A stretch of DNA of 52,726 nt from an uncultured Butyrivibrio sp. (GTDB lineage Bacteria > Bacillota > Clostridia > Lachnospirales > Lachnospiraceae). Below are positions 23,661 through 32,866 of the stretch, in pieces. Below the pieces are notes generated by a model. That model had not been told where the DNA came from and made no database searches. It was given only the letters and a program-made list of their open reading frames with translations. Position 1 is the stretch's first letter, and every line of letters starts with the position of its first letter. The stretch is from positions 1-52,726 of the forward strand of contig NZ_CAMVPU010000027.1 in NCBI RefSeq assembly GCF_947169445.1. Direction: 5' to 3'. Made by a program: the position numbers and the translations under genes.

Positions 23661-24578
23661 ATGAGTAAGAATTTTGATGATATCCTGGCCAAGCTTAAGA
23701 CAGCCAGCACCAAGAAGATGTCAGTGGCTGTAGCTCAGGACACACACGTGCTTGAGGCAGTTAAGATTGCCAAGGAAAGAGGAATCGTTGATTCTATTCT
23801 TGTTGGTGACAAGGAGCAGATCGAGGAGAAGGCTAAAGAGGTTGGAATGAACCTTGAAGACTTTGAGATCATCGATGTAAAGGATACAGTTGAGGCAGCA
23901 AGAACTGCAGTTTCTCTTGTTTCCAGTGGCAAGGCTGATATTTATATGAAGGGATCACTTGAGTCCAAGGATTTCCTTAAGAGCGTTCTTGATAAAGAGG
24001 TTGGTCTTCGTACTGGCCGTCCACTTTCACATGTTTGCGTATTTGAAATTCCTGGCATTGATCGTCTTTTATTCCTTACAGACGTTGCTTTCATGCCATA
24101 TCCAACACTTGAAGACAAAAAGGTTATTATTGAATATACAGTAGATGTAGCAAGAGCCTGCGGCGTTGAGTGTCCTAAGGTTGCTCCTCTTGCAGCAGTT
24201 GAAGTTGTTAACCCTAAGATGCCTGTAACAGTAGAGGCAGCAGAGCTTACAAGAATGAACGAAGAGGGCGAGATCAAGAACTGTATCGTTGACGGACCTC
24301 TTTCCATGGATCTTGCAATCGATCCTGAGGCTGCCAAGCACAAAGCAGGCGCTCTTGATCGTAAGATTGTTGGTGATGCTGATATTCTTCTTTTCCCTGA
24401 TATCCACGCAGGTAACCTTACATACAAGACAATAGTAAGACTTGCAACTGTTAAGAACGGTAACATCCTTACAGGTACAAAGGCACCTGTAATTCTTACA
24501 TCAAGATCAGACTCTGTTGAAGTTAAGGTTAATTCAATTGCGCTTGCAGCTGTTGTAGCTGAGAATAACAAGCAGTAA
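23661..24578 (+). CDS. ptb: phosphate butyryltransferase
   Basis: Converts butyryl-CoA and phosphate to butyryl phosphate and CoA, the first step of the kinase route to butyrate. A 305-residue member of the phosphate acetyl/butyryltransferase family, with the core AVAQDTHVLEAVKIAKERGI, ADIYMKGSLESKDF, FLTDVAFMPYPTLEDKK and a C-terminal DILLFPDIHAGNLTYK. The short length without an N-terminal regulatory domain and the adjacent butyrate kinase favour Ptb over Pta. GGAGG lies 11-12 nt before ATG 23661. buk starts 33 bp after its stop. Codon use is strongly biased, as expected of a highly expressed gene. Confidence 0.93.
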   Translation: MSKNFDDILAKLKTASTKKMSVAVAQDTHVLEAVKIAKERGIVDSILVGDKEQIEEKAKEVGMNLEDFEIIDVKDTVEAARTAVSLVSSGKADIYMKGSLESKDFLKSVLDKEVGLRTGRPLSHVCVFEIPGIDRLLFLTDVAFMPYPTLEDKKVIIEYTVDVARACGVECPKVAPLAAVEVVNPKMPVTVEAAELTRMNEEGEIKNCIVDGPLSMDLAIDPEAAKHKAGALDRKIVGDADILLFPDIHAGNLTYKTIVRLATVKNGNILTGTKAPVILTSRSDSVEVKVNSIALAAVVAENNKQ

Positions 24579-24611
24579 GAATTATTGAACTATATTGAAA
24601 AGGAGAAAGTC

Positions 24612-25676
24612 ATGATCAAAAGTTTGATTATTAATCCAGGTTCTACATCTACTAAGGTTGGTATTTTTGAGGATGAGACTCTTGTAAAAGAGGAAACCTT
24701 AAGACACAGCACAGAGGAGATTGAATCATATTCATCTATTATTGCTCAGAAGGATTTCCGTAAGAATATTATTCTTGATTTCCTTAAGAAAGAGAATATT
24801 GATATCAAATCATTTAATGTAATCGTTGGAAGAGGCGGACTTCTTCGTCCAATCCCAGGCGGCACATATGAGTGCACAGATGCTCTTTTAGAGGATCTTA
24901 AGAAGGGCGTTCAGGGACAGCATGCTTCTAACCTTGGCGGTATCCTTGCCAGAGAGATTGGTGATGAGATCGGTGTTCCTTCTTACATAGTTGACCCTGT
25001 AGTTGTTGACGAGATGGAGCCTGTAGCTCGTATTTCAGGTGTTCCTGAGATTGAGCGTGTATCAATTGACCACCCTCTTAATCAGAAGGCTGTTGCCAGA
25101 AGATATGCTAAAGAGATTGGCAAAAAATATGACGAGATCAGCGTAATTGTAGTTCACATGGGCGGTGGTACATCCACAGGTGTTCACAAGAACGGCAAGA
25201 TGATCGATGTTTATGCAGCGCTTAATGGTGACGGCGCATTCTCTCCTGAGAGAGCAAACGGCATCCCGGCTAAGGCTTTGGTAGATATGTGCTTCTCCGG
25301 CAAGTATACCTATGATGAGATGAAGAAGAAGATTGTTGGCTATGGCGGACTTAATGCATATCTTGGTACAAATGATATGAGAGAAGTAAACAAGATGTGC
25401 GAAGAAGGCAATGAGAAGGCTAACCTTGTTCGTGACGCTTTCATCTACCAGATCTGCAAGAACATCGGTGCATGTGCTACAGTTCTTAAGGGTAAGGTTG
25501 ATCAGATCATTCTTACAGGTGGTATTGCGTACGGACAGGTTATCACAGATAAGATTAAAGAGCGTGTTGACTGGATCTGTCCTGTTACAGTTTATCCCGG
25601 AGAGGATGAGCTTCTCGCTCTGGCTCAGGGCGCTATCCGCGTAATGAACGGTGAAGAAAAGGCTCAGCAGTATTAA
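24612..25676 (+). CDS. buk: butyrate kinase
   Basis: Forms butyrate and ATP from butyryl phosphate and ADP, closing the energy-yielding end of butyrate fermentation. A 354-residue ASKHA-fold acid kinase: phosphate-binding NPGSTSTKVGIF at the N-terminus, VVHMGGGTSTGVHKNGKMID in the middle and ILTGGIAYG near the end. The length is that of butyrate kinases, shorter than acetate kinase (about 400). ATG 24612 is preceded by AAGGAGAAAG; an in-frame TTG at 24585 is open but unsupported. Translationally adjacent to ptb and followed by a strong terminator. A kinase-type pathway is used by Butyrivibrio-like bacteria, where many gut relatives use a CoA-transferase. Confidence 0.95.
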   Translation: MIKSLIINPGSTSTKVGIFEDETLVKEETLRHSTEEIESYSSIIAQKDFRKNIILDFLKKENIDIKSFNVIVGRGGLLRPIPGGTYECTDALLEDLKKGVQGQHASNLGGILAREIGDEIGVPSYIVDPVVVDEMEPVARISGVPEIERVSIDHPLNQKAVARRYAKEIGKKYDEISVIVVHMGGGTSTGVHKNGKMIDVYAALNGDGAFSPERANGIPAKALVDMCFSGKYTYDEMKKKIVGYGGLNAYLGTNDMREVNKMCEEGNEKANLVRDAFIYQICKNIGACATVLKGKVDQIILTGGIAYGQVITDKIKERVDWICPVTVYPGEDELLALAQGAIRVMNGEEKAQQY

Positions 25677-25708
25677 TTCATTATTGGTTCTAATTTATTG
25701 ATTCTATT

Positions 25709-25755
25709 AAGAAACATTGATTTGGATTCATTGTCTAAATCAATGTTTCTTTTTT
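25709..25755 (+). terminator. strong terminator of ptb-buk
   Basis: A perfect 15-bp stem (25709-25723 with 25737-25751), 13-nt loop and T run. Both arms end in A/T, so it can also act leftwards. Confidence 0.9.
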
Positions 25756-25866
25756 ATTTAATAAAGAATTAATAAAAGTTGTGAAAAAACATACTTAATA
25801 ACGTATATAATTAATTCATTGAAGCATCTGAGTAATAATCAGTATATTTTGATGGAGGTCCATAAT

Positions 25867-27588
25867 ATGGAAACCAGAGTACGTAAGGGAAAGCTTATAC
25901 AGAAACTGATATTTGCGGCTGTGGCAGCGATTGTTGTTGTGGCGACAGTTCTTACTGTCATAAGCGGTATTGAAATCACTGATACCTACAAGGATATGTT
26001 ACAGGAGGAGCTTCTTCTTTCTGTAGAAATGCTTGAGAGTGAAATGAACAATGTATGGGACGGTAATTGGTCCTGCGTAGATGGAATCGTCTATAAAGGC
26101 GAAGAAAATATTATGGAAGAGTACGAGGAGATCATGGATGACCTTAAGTCCAAGACGGGTGTTGAGTACTCACTGTTTTATGGAAAAGAGCGCATGATCA
26201 CAACTATGTATGATGCTTCCGGGAAAAAGGCGGTTGGCTATTTTGCATCAGATGCTGTGTATCAGAATGTTGTCGCAAACAAACAGATTTCTTACCTGAT
26301 TGCAACTCCCCCCGGAGCTACGCAGCAGTATTACAGCTACTATTTTCCTCTTGCTAACGATGATGGAACAGTAGTAGGAATGGTTTATTCCGGCAGAGAA
26401 AGCGCCTCTGTTTCCCGGAAAGTTAGAACCATTATTATCCAAATGGTGATCATTTCTCTGATTCTTACTATTGCTGTTTCGACAGTTGGTATAGTTGTTG
26501 CAAACAAATCCTCTGGTAAGATGAGAGCAATCGCTGATGAACTTGGTAATCTTTCAAAGGGTGAACTTAAACTTAACATTGATCCTACGTCGATAGACAG
26601 AAATGATGAGATAGGTCTTTTGGCTGACGGGGCGAAGACTCTTAGTGATAAACTCAGTGAAGTTATTACAAGTACAATCGCTATGTCAAAAGAATTAAAG
26701 GAATCGGGCTCTGAACTTGCACAGTCCGCATCTCAGGCGTCCCAGGCGTCTACCCAGGTGAGTCAGGCAGTTGATGATATTTCCAGAGGCGCGGTAACTC
26801 AGGCTGATAATGTAGAGACAGCTGCAGGGAATACACAGGATATCGGAAAAGATATTGATGAGGTAGCGGGTAATGTTGAGCAGCTTAATGGTTTTGCTTC
26901 TGAAATGAAAAGCTCCTGCGAAGCAGCAATGCAGGCGCTTGGTAAGCTTATTGATCAGAGTAAACTCGTTCAGTCTTCCGTGAGCGATATCGGGCGTACA
27001 ATCAATTCGACCAATGACTCAGCAAAAGAAATTTCCAAATTCTCTGAGGCTATTACTGAGATTGCCTCTCAGACAAACCTTCTTTCACTAAACGCAAGTA
27101 TTGAGGCCGCAAGAGCAGGTGATGCAGGTAAGGGCTTTGCAGTAGTTGCAACTGAGATAGGACAGCTTGCAGTTCAAAGCAGCAACAGTGCAGAGGAAAT
27201 CAAGAAAATTGTTGATCAGCTTCTTACAGATTCTGAGGCATCGGTAGAAGTAATGCAAAGACTTAATGAGAGCTTTGAGCAGCAGTCGCAGCAGCTTGAT
27301 GATACCAAGACCAATATGCAGAGTATGGCTGACAATGTTGAAAATGTATCAGGAAGTGCAGATAATATTGCAAGTCACATTGATAAGCTTAATGTTGCCA
27401 AGGATAAACTTATTGAGATTATTTCAGATCTTTCCGCTATTTCGGAAGAAAATGCAGCATCTACTGAGGAAACAAATGCTTCCATGCAGGAACTCAACGC
27501 TACCTTCTCTATTATTACCGAGTCTGCCGGTAAGCTTCAGGAGCTTGCTGAGAACATGACAGAAACGATAAGCTACTTTAAGCCATAA
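25867..27588 (+). CDS. methyl-accepting chemotaxis protein
   Basis: A 573-residue transmembrane chemoreceptor. One membrane helix at about 12-32, an extracellular sensor of the single-Cache type (about 35-185, with SLFYGKERMITTMYD and DDGTVVGMVYSGRE), a second helix near 192-213, a HAMP segment (RAIADELGNLSKGELKLNID) and a long helical signalling domain. The kinase-contact hairpin tip reads SQTNLLSLNASIEAARAGDA, the invariant CheA/CheW binding site. It signals to the flagellar motor through CheA; the ligand is unknown. GGAGG 8 nt before ATG 25867 decides the start; an in-frame start at 25819 is unsupported. No che gene is adjacent, so this is a stand-alone receptor. Confidence 0.94.
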   Translation: METRVRKGKLIQKLIFAAVAAIVVVATVLTVISGIEITDTYKDMLQEELLLSVEMLESEMNNVWDGNWSCVDGIVYKGEENIMEEYEEIMDDLKSKTGVEYSLFYGKERMITTMYDASGKKAVGYFASDAVYQNVVANKQISYLIATPPGATQQYYSYYFPLANDDGTVVGMVYSGRESASVSRKVRTIIIQMVIISLILTIAVSTVGIVVANKSSGKMRAIADELGNLSKGELKLNIDPTSIDRNDEIGLLADGAKTLSDKLSEVITSTIAMSKELKESGSELAQSASQASQASTQVSQAVDDISRGAVTQADNVETAAGNTQDIGKDIDEVAGNVEQLNGFASEMKSSCEAAMQALGKLIDQSKLVQSSVSDIGRTINSTNDSAKEISKFSEAITEIASQTNLLSLNASIEAARAGDAGKGFAVVATEIGQLAVQSSNSAEEIKKIVDQLLTDSEASVEVMQRLNESFEQQSQQLDDTKTNMQSMADNVENVSGSADNIASHIDKLNVAKDKLIEIISDLSAISEENAASTEETNASMQELNATFSIITESAGKLQELAENMTETISYFKP

Positions 27589-27630
27589 GTGAGTATTAAC
27601 TCCATACATTCCTTCTAAATAAACTAATTC

Positions 27631-27657
27631 AAAAAGCAACCTTTGAGGTTGCTTTTT
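27631..27657 (+). terminator. bidirectional terminator between the chemoreceptor and apbE
   Basis: A perfect 12-bp stem AAAAAGCAACCT/AGGTTGCTTTTT with a TTG loop. It serves the chemoreceptor on the plus strand and apbE, whose stop is at 27693, on the minus strand. Confidence 0.9.
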
Positions 27658-27692
27658 GACGTTTCATTTACAAAATAGCGTGCTGCGTGTTT

Positions 27693-28736
27693 TTATTTTT
27701 CAATGGTATGTATGGAAGCGTTATAGTATTCAGAAGAAAGTAAAAAGTTGTCCCTGATTCCTTGGGTGATGTAGACGTCACCCTTTGTAGTGATGAGTAT
27801 CATATCAAAGTCGTTACTGTTTTTATATTCGTCTATGGCACCCTCCAGACCTTTTACAAAAAGAGCGGTAGAAAGAGCGTCGCATAAAAGCCCGTCATTT
27901 CCTACAATTGTTACTGACAAAAGATCATTGTGAGATGGCTTTCCGGTCTTAGGATCAATGATGTGCCAGTATGTTTCCCCGTTTTCTTCAAAGTATCTTT
28001 CGTAGCCGCCGGAGGTGATTATTGCAGTATCGGTAGCTTCAAGGACACCATAAATTCCGCTTTGGCTGTCGGGGTAAGGGCTTTTTATTGCAATCTTCCA
28101 GGGGGTACCACCGGGCTTTGAACCGATACACTGAACGTTTCCGCCAAGGTTTATAAGTCCGCTTTTTACGCCGTTTTCCGTAAAGTACGAGGCAATTGTT
28201 CTGCTTGTGTAGCCCTTGGCTACGCTTCCAAGATCAAGCTGCATGTTCTCTGGAATGCTGCAGGCTTTGGATTCTTCATCGAGTTCTACCTGACTGAAGT
28301 CTACGTTTTTTATAAGAAGATCGATTTCTTCCTGAGTGGGAACCCTGTACTGACCTGTTGTAAAGCCCCAGGCCTTAAGAACCGGATATATTGTTATGTC
28401 CAGAGCGCCATCTGTGCGGCGGCAAAGGGAAAGAGCATTTTGAGTAAGGGAAAAAGTATCTTCTGAAAGAGTATTTTTTCCGGTGGAATTTAGTACTGCA
28501 ATTTCACTTTGTGGATCGGTTACAGAGAGCTTTTTTTCCAGATTTCTAATCATCTCCTCCGCATTAGTAAGCAGTGTCTCATCACCCATGATCTGAAGCT
28601 CCATTACGGTATCCATGGCAAAAAGAGTTGCGGTTTGCATTGTTTTTGCAGAAGGATTGGCGCAGCTGCAAAGGAAAAATGATAGAAGAAAACAGATGGT
28701 AGCTGAAAAAAGTCTTTTTGATCTGATAAAGGACAC
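27693..28736 (-). CDS. apbE: FAD:protein FMN transferase (ApbE), lipoprotein
   Basis: Attaches FMN covalently to a Thr or Ser of flavoprotein partners such as Rnf or Nqr subunits, outside the membrane. A 347-residue protein with a lipoprotein signal: basic start, hydrophobic core and lipobox LCSC with Cys25. ApbE motifs are clear: FAMDTVMELQIMG, LDLGSVAKGYTS, SGLINLGGNVQCIG, HIIDPKTGKPSH and CDALSTALFVKG. The gene is divergent from secA and shares a 193-bp promoter region. Its target is not encoded here; in anaerobic Firmicutes the Rnf complex is a common client (family knowledge). A good ribosome binding site is not obvious; AGGAAAGGAATCC lies just upstream. Confidence 0.92.
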   Translation of the reverse strand: MSFIRSKRLFSATICFLLSFFLCSCANPSAKTMQTATLFAMDTVMELQIMGDETLLTNAEEMIRNLEKKLSVTDPQSEIAVLNSTGKNTLSEDTFSLTQNALSLCRRTDGALDITIYPVLKAWGFTTGQYRVPTQEEIDLLIKNVDFSQVELDEESKACSIPENMQLDLGSVAKGYTSRTIASYFTENGVKSGLINLGGNVQCIGSKPGGTPWKIAIKSPYPDSQSGIYGVLEATDTAIITSGGYERYFEENGETYWHIIDPKTGKPSHNDLLSVTIVGNDGLLCDALSTALFVKGLEGAIDEYKNSNDFDMILITTKGDVYITQGIRDNFLLSSEYYNASIHTIEK

Positions 28737-28841
28737 GGGGGATTCCTTTCCTAATTACTGGATTATTTGAATGTCTTTCTAACATAAAAAGCATTCATCT
28801 TTTTATTATTATAGTGAACAACAGGGGCTTTTCAAGGCAAC

Positions 28842-28870
28842 TTGAATAGTTCTTATTAATCTGATACAAT
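28842..28870 (+). promoter_or_regulatory. sigma-A promoter of secA
   Basis: TTGAAT 28842-28847, 17-nt spacer, TACAAT 28865-28870, 60 bp before the start. A 6-4-6 palindrome TTCAAG/CTTGAA (28831-28846) overlaps the -35 box. Confidence 0.6.
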
Positions 28871-28929
28871 GTACAACGTAATTTTGCTAAAATATAGGGT
28901 TAGTCTGCCCTTTTTCAGGAGTAATAGAA

Positions 28930-31494
28930 ATGAGTATTATTGATAAGATTATTGGAACACACAGTGAAAGAGAACTAAGACGTATACGCAGTACTGTTGA
29001 TGCCATAGAGGCTATGCAGCCACAGATGCAGGCTCTTTCTGATGAAGAACTTAGAGGAAAAACAGACGAGTTCAAGAAGAGACTTGCTGATGGTCAGACT
29101 CTGGACGATATTATGCCGGAGGCTTATGCAGTAGTTCGTGAAGCCGGCAAGAGAGTTCTTGGAATGGAGCACTTCAGGGTTCAGCTTATTGGTGGTGTTA
29201 TTCTTCACCAGGGTAGAATCGCTGAGATGAAAACCGGTGAAGGTAAGACTTTGGTAGCTACGCTTCCTTCTTATCTTGATGCTCTTGCAGGAAGAGGCGT
29301 TCACGTAGTAACAGTAAATGATTATCTGGCTAAGCGTGATGCTGAGTGGATGGGTAAGATTCATGAGTTCCTGGGCCTGTCTGTTGGTGTAGTTCTTAAC
29401 AGTATGTCTTCTGAAGAGAGAAGGGCAGCTTATAACTGTGATATTACATATGTTACAAATAACGAGCTGGGATTTGATTACCTTCGTGATAACATGGCAA
29501 TTTATAAGGAACAGTGCGTACTTCGTGGACTTAACTTTGCCATTATCGATGAGATAGACTCAATTCTTATTGATGAAGCAAGAACTCCTCTTATCATTTC
29601 AGGTCAGAGTGATAAGTCAACAAAGCTCTATGAGGCATGTGATATTCTTGCCAAGCAGATGACACGTGGTGAGGATATGGAAGACCTTACCAAGATGGAT
29701 GCCATCATGGGTGTTGAGAGAGAGGAAACAGGTGACTTCATTGTCAACGAGAAGGACAAGATTGTTAACCTTACAGCGCAGGGTGTTGCCAAGGTAGAGA
29801 GATTCTTCCGTATTGAGAATCTTGCTGATCCTGAAAACCTTGAGATCCAGCACAACATCATCCTTGCTCTTCGTGCTAATAACCTTATGCAGAAGGATCA
29901 TGACTATATTGTTAAGGATGATGAGGTTCTTATTGTTGATGAGTTTACCGGACGTGTTATGCCGGGACGTCGTTATTCCGACGGACTTCATCAGGCTATT
30001 GAAGCCAAGGAACATGTTAAGGTTAAGAGAGAGTCCAAGACTCTTGCAACTATTACTTTCCAGAACTTCTTTAATAAATTTGAGAAGAAGTGCGGTATGA
30101 CCGGTACTGCTCTTACAGAGGAAAGAGAATTCCGTGATATTTACGGACTTGATGTTATCGAGATTCCTACCAATGAGCCAATTGCCAGAATTGACCATCA
30201 GGATGCAGTATATAAGACCAAGAAGGAAAAGCTTAATGCTATCTGCGATGCAGTAGTTGAGTCTCATGCAAAGGGACAGCCTGTTCTTGTAGGTACCATT
30301 ACAATTGAGTCTTCTGAGGAAATCAGTAAGCTCCTTAGAAAAAGAGGAATTCAGCATCAGGTACTTAATGCCAAGTTCCATGAGATGGAGGCTGAGATTG
30401 TTGCGGAGGCTGGTAGAAAGGGCGCTGTTACAATCGCTACTAACATGGCCGGACGTGGTACAGATATTAAGCTTGACGAAGAGGCTAGAGCAGCAGGTGG
30501 TCTTAAGATAATAGGTACTGAGAGACACGAGAGTAGACGTATTGATAATCAGCTCCGTGGTCGTGCAGGACGTCAGGGTGATCCGGGTGAATCCAAGTTC
30601 TACCTTTCACTGGAAGACAACCTTATGCGTCTGTTCGGTTCTGAGAGACTGATTTCAATGTTCAATGCTCTTAAGATTCCGGATGGACAGGAGATTGAGC
30701 ATTCATCTCTTTCCAAGGCTATCGAGTCAGCTCAGAAGAAGATCGAGTCCAATAACTATGGAATCAGAAAGAACCTTCTAGAGTATGACCAGGTTAACAA
30801 CGAGCAGAGAGAAATCATCTATGCAGAGCGTAAGAAGGTTCTTGATGGAGAATCACTTCGCGATTCTATCTACAAGATGATCACTGATATAGTAGAGGCT
30901 GATGTTCAGACAGTAGTAGGTGAAGAGACAGATGCGGACAACTGGAATCTCCAGGAACTGAATGAACTTCTTTTACCTACAATTCCTCTTAAGAAGGTTA
31001 CAAGAGGCAGAATTGATAACCTTACAAAGAGTGGTCTTACACAGCAGCTCAAGGAAGAAGCTGTTAAGCTTTATGAGGCTAAGGAGGCTGAGTTCCCTGA
31101 GCCTGAGACAATCCGTGAGATTGAGCGTGTTATTCTTCTTAAGGTTATTGATAGAAAGTGGATGGATCACATCGACGATATGGATCAGCTCCGTCAGGGA
31201 ATTGGTCTTCAGGCCTATGGTCAGAGAGATCCTAAGATTGAATACAAGCTTGCCGGTTATGAGATGTTCGATGATATGACTAAGGCAATCAGAGAAGATA
31301 CAGTAAGACTTCTGTTCCATGTTCACATTGAGGAGAGGGTTGAACGTGAGCAGGTTGCTAAGGTTACAGGAACTAACAAGGATGATACAATTGCCAAGGC
31401 ACCTGTTAAGAGAGTGGAAGCTAAGGTTTATCCAAACGATCCATGTCCATGCGGAAGCGGCAAGAAGTATAAGAACTGCCACGGCAGAGTGTGA
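28930..31494 (+). CDS. secA: preprotein translocase ATPase SecA
   Basis: Motor ATPase that drives unfolded preproteins through SecYEG. The 854-residue chain has the normal order: N-terminal helix for membrane contact, first nucleotide-binding fold with Walker A in MKTGEGKTLVATLP, DEIDSILIDEARTPLIIS as the DEAD-like region, preprotein-binding insertion (about 225-365), second fold (TNMAGRGTDIKL, RQGDPGESKF), helical wing domain and a C-terminal zinc finger DPCPCGSGKKYKNCHGR that binds SecB-like partners or ribosomes. CAGGAG precedes ATG 28930. It is followed 148 bp later by prfB, a gene order common in Firmicutes. secE, another part of the translocase, is at 50737. Confidence 0.97.
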   Translation: MSIIDKIIGTHSERELRRIRSTVDAIEAMQPQMQALSDEELRGKTDEFKKRLADGQTLDDIMPEAYAVVREAGKRVLGMEHFRVQLIGGVILHQGRIAEMKTGEGKTLVATLPSYLDALAGRGVHVVTVNDYLAKRDAEWMGKIHEFLGLSVGVVLNSMSSEERRAAYNCDITYVTNNELGFDYLRDNMAIYKEQCVLRGLNFAIIDEIDSILIDEARTPLIISGQSDKSTKLYEACDILAKQMTRGEDMEDLTKMDAIMGVEREETGDFIVNEKDKIVNLTAQGVAKVERFFRIENLADPENLEIQHNIILALRANNLMQKDHDYIVKDDEVLIVDEFTGRVMPGRRYSDGLHQAIEAKEHVKVKRESKTLATITFQNFFNKFEKKCGMTGTALTEEREFRDIYGLDVIEIPTNEPIARIDHQDAVYKTKKEKLNAICDAVVESHAKGQPVLVGTITIESSEEISKLLRKRGIQHQVLNAKFHEMEAEIVAEAGRKGAVTIATNMAGRGTDIKLDEEARAAGGLKIIGTERHESRRIDNQLRGRAGRQGDPGESKFYLSLEDNLMRLFGSERLISMFNALKIPDGQEIEHSSLSKAIESAQKKIESNNYGIRKNLLEYDQVNNEQREIIYAERKKVLDGESLRDSIYKMITDIVEADVQTVVGEETDADNWNLQELNELLLPTIPLKKVTRGRIDNLTKSGLTQQLKEEAVKLYEAKEAEFPEPETIREIERVILLKVIDRKWMDHIDDMDQLRQGIGLQAYGQRDPKIEYKLAGYEMFDDMTKAIREDTVRLLFHVHIEERVEREQVAKVTGTNKDDTIAKAPVKRVEAKVYPNDPCPCGSGKKYKNCHGRV

Positions 31495-31506
31495 TGCATA
31501 TTACCT

Positions 31507-31529
31507 GTGCATATGATTCGCATATGCAC
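31507..31529 (+). promoter_or_regulatory. 9-bp hairpin between secA and prfB
   Basis: GTGCATATG 31507-31515 pairs perfectly with CATATGCAC 31521-31529 around a 5-nt loop. No T run follows, so it is not a standard terminator; it may slow polymerase, stabilise the secA mRNA end or bind a protein. Confidence 0.4.
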
Positions 31530-31642
31530 GAACATTTGCAGGTGGGCGGTTTGCTGGCGAGGATTATATTGTAAGCTATATATGGCGTTTACACTTACTA
31601 TATTAGTTAATTATTGTGTTATAGATTTAGATAGGAGTTTTT

Positions 31643-32785
31643 ATGGTAATACTTGATCAGATGAAGGTTGAAATTCAGAATTTGCGCGGTACTTTAGATG
31701 AAGTTACTGCCTCACTTGACCTTGGAACTAAGAAAAAGATAATCGAAGAGCTTTCAAGAGAGATGGAAGAGCCTGGATTCTGGGACAATGCTGAGAAGGC
31801 TAACAAGAAGACCAAGGATCTTAAGAATATGCAGGATCTTGTGGAAAACATGGAGAAGCTTAATACTCAGTATGATGACATTATTGATCTTATCGATATG
31901 CAGAATGCTGAAGGTGTAGATGATGATGATATGGCTGCTGAGATTCGTTCAGAGCTTGATGAGTTTGAAGAAACTCTTGAGAATATCCGTATCAGCAATC
32001 TTCTTAATGGCCCTTATGATAAGAATGATGTAATCCTTAGACTTAATGCAGGAGCAGGTGGAACAGAGGCCTGTGACTGGGCTTCAATGCTTTATAGAAT
32101 GTATACCAGATGGGCTGAGAGAAAGGGCTTTACTACAGAAGTTCTTGATCTTCTTGACGGTGATGAAGCTGGAATCAAATCTGTTACATTCCAGATTTCA
32201 GGAACAAATGCTTATGGTCTTCTTAAATCTGAGCATGGTGTTCACAGACTTGTTCGTATCAGTCCTTTCAATGCACAGGCTAAGAGACAGACATCTTTTG
32301 TATCCTGTGATGTAATGCCTGATATTGAGGAAGATGTTGATATTGAAATAAATCCTGATGACCTTAAGATTGATACATATCGTTCAAGTGGTGCAGGTGG
32401 ACAGCATATCAATAAGACTTCATCTGCTGTACGTATTACACATATTCCTACAGGCGTAGTTGTAGCTTGTCAGAATGAGCGTTCACAGTTCCAGAATAAG
32501 GACAAGGCTATGCAGATGCTGAAGGCTAAGCTCTTTATCATGAAGCAGGAAGAGCAGGCTGCCAAGCTCGCAGGTATCCGTGGCGAAGTTATGGATAACG
32601 CTTGGGGAAGCCAGATCCGTTCCTACGTACTTCAGCCATATACAATGGTTAATGATACACGTACAGGATTCAAGGCTTCAAACGCTGATGGCGTTTTGGA
32701 TGGTGAGCTTGATCCATTTATCAATGCATATCTTAAGTGGCTTGCAACAGGCGGTAAGCCAGTCGGAGATACAGAGGAAGAATAA
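31643..32785 (+). CDS. prfB: peptide chain release factor 2, no programmed frameshift
   Basis: Releases finished peptides at UGA and UAA codons. The 380-residue RF2 has the recognition tripeptide Ser-Pro-Phe in VRISPFNAQ and the hydrolysis motif Gly252-Gly253-Gln254 in GAGGQHINKT. Most bacteria encode RF2 in two frames, joined by a +1 shift at CTT-TGA-C near codon 25. Here Leu25-Asp26 is CTT GAC (31715-31720), so the extra T is absent and the gene is a single continuous frame. TAGGAG lies 6-7 nt before ATG 31643. A very strong terminator follows. It is downstream of secA, with a separate promoter likely. Confidence 0.96.
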   Translation: MVILDQMKVEIQNLRGTLDEVTASLDLGTKKKIIEELSREMEEPGFWDNAEKANKKTKDLKNMQDLVENMEKLNTQYDDIIDLIDMQNAEGVDDDDMAAEIRSELDEFEETLENIRISNLLNGPYDKNDVILRLNAGAGGTEACDWASMLYRMYTRWAERKGFTTEVLDLLDGDEAGIKSVTFQISGTNAYGLLKSEHGVHRLVRISPFNAQAKRQTSFVSCDVMPDIEEDVDIEINPDDLKIDTYRSSGAGGQHINKTSSAVRITHIPTGVVVACQNERSQFQNKDKAMQMLKAKLFIMKQEEQAAKLAGIRGEVMDNAWGSQIRSYVLQPYTMVNDTRTGFKASNADGVLDGELDPFINAYLKWLATGGKPVGDTEEE

Positions 32786-32791
32786 AGATAT

Positions 32792-32829
32792 AATCCCCAA
32801 CAAATGGTTCTCATTTGTTGGGGATTTTT
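32792..32829 (+). terminator. strong terminator of prfB
   Basis: A perfect 15-bp stem (32792-32806 with 32812-32826), 5-nt loop, T residues to 32829. Confidence 0.92.
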
Positions 32830-32866
32830 ATGTGGTGTATTTGGTTGAATGTCGTGATAATACTGT

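Noticed and set aside
23942..24571. A 209-codon minus-strand ORF
   Set aside because: Antisense shadow of ptb, caused by its biased codons.
25819..25866. A 16-residue extension of the chemoreceptor
   Set aside because: GGAGG lies directly before ATG 25867, and the extension would put polar residues before the membrane helix without a ribosome binding site.
29617..30528. A 303-codon minus-strand ORF
   Set aside because: Exactly antisense to secA; its length comes from the codon bias of secA. No family features.
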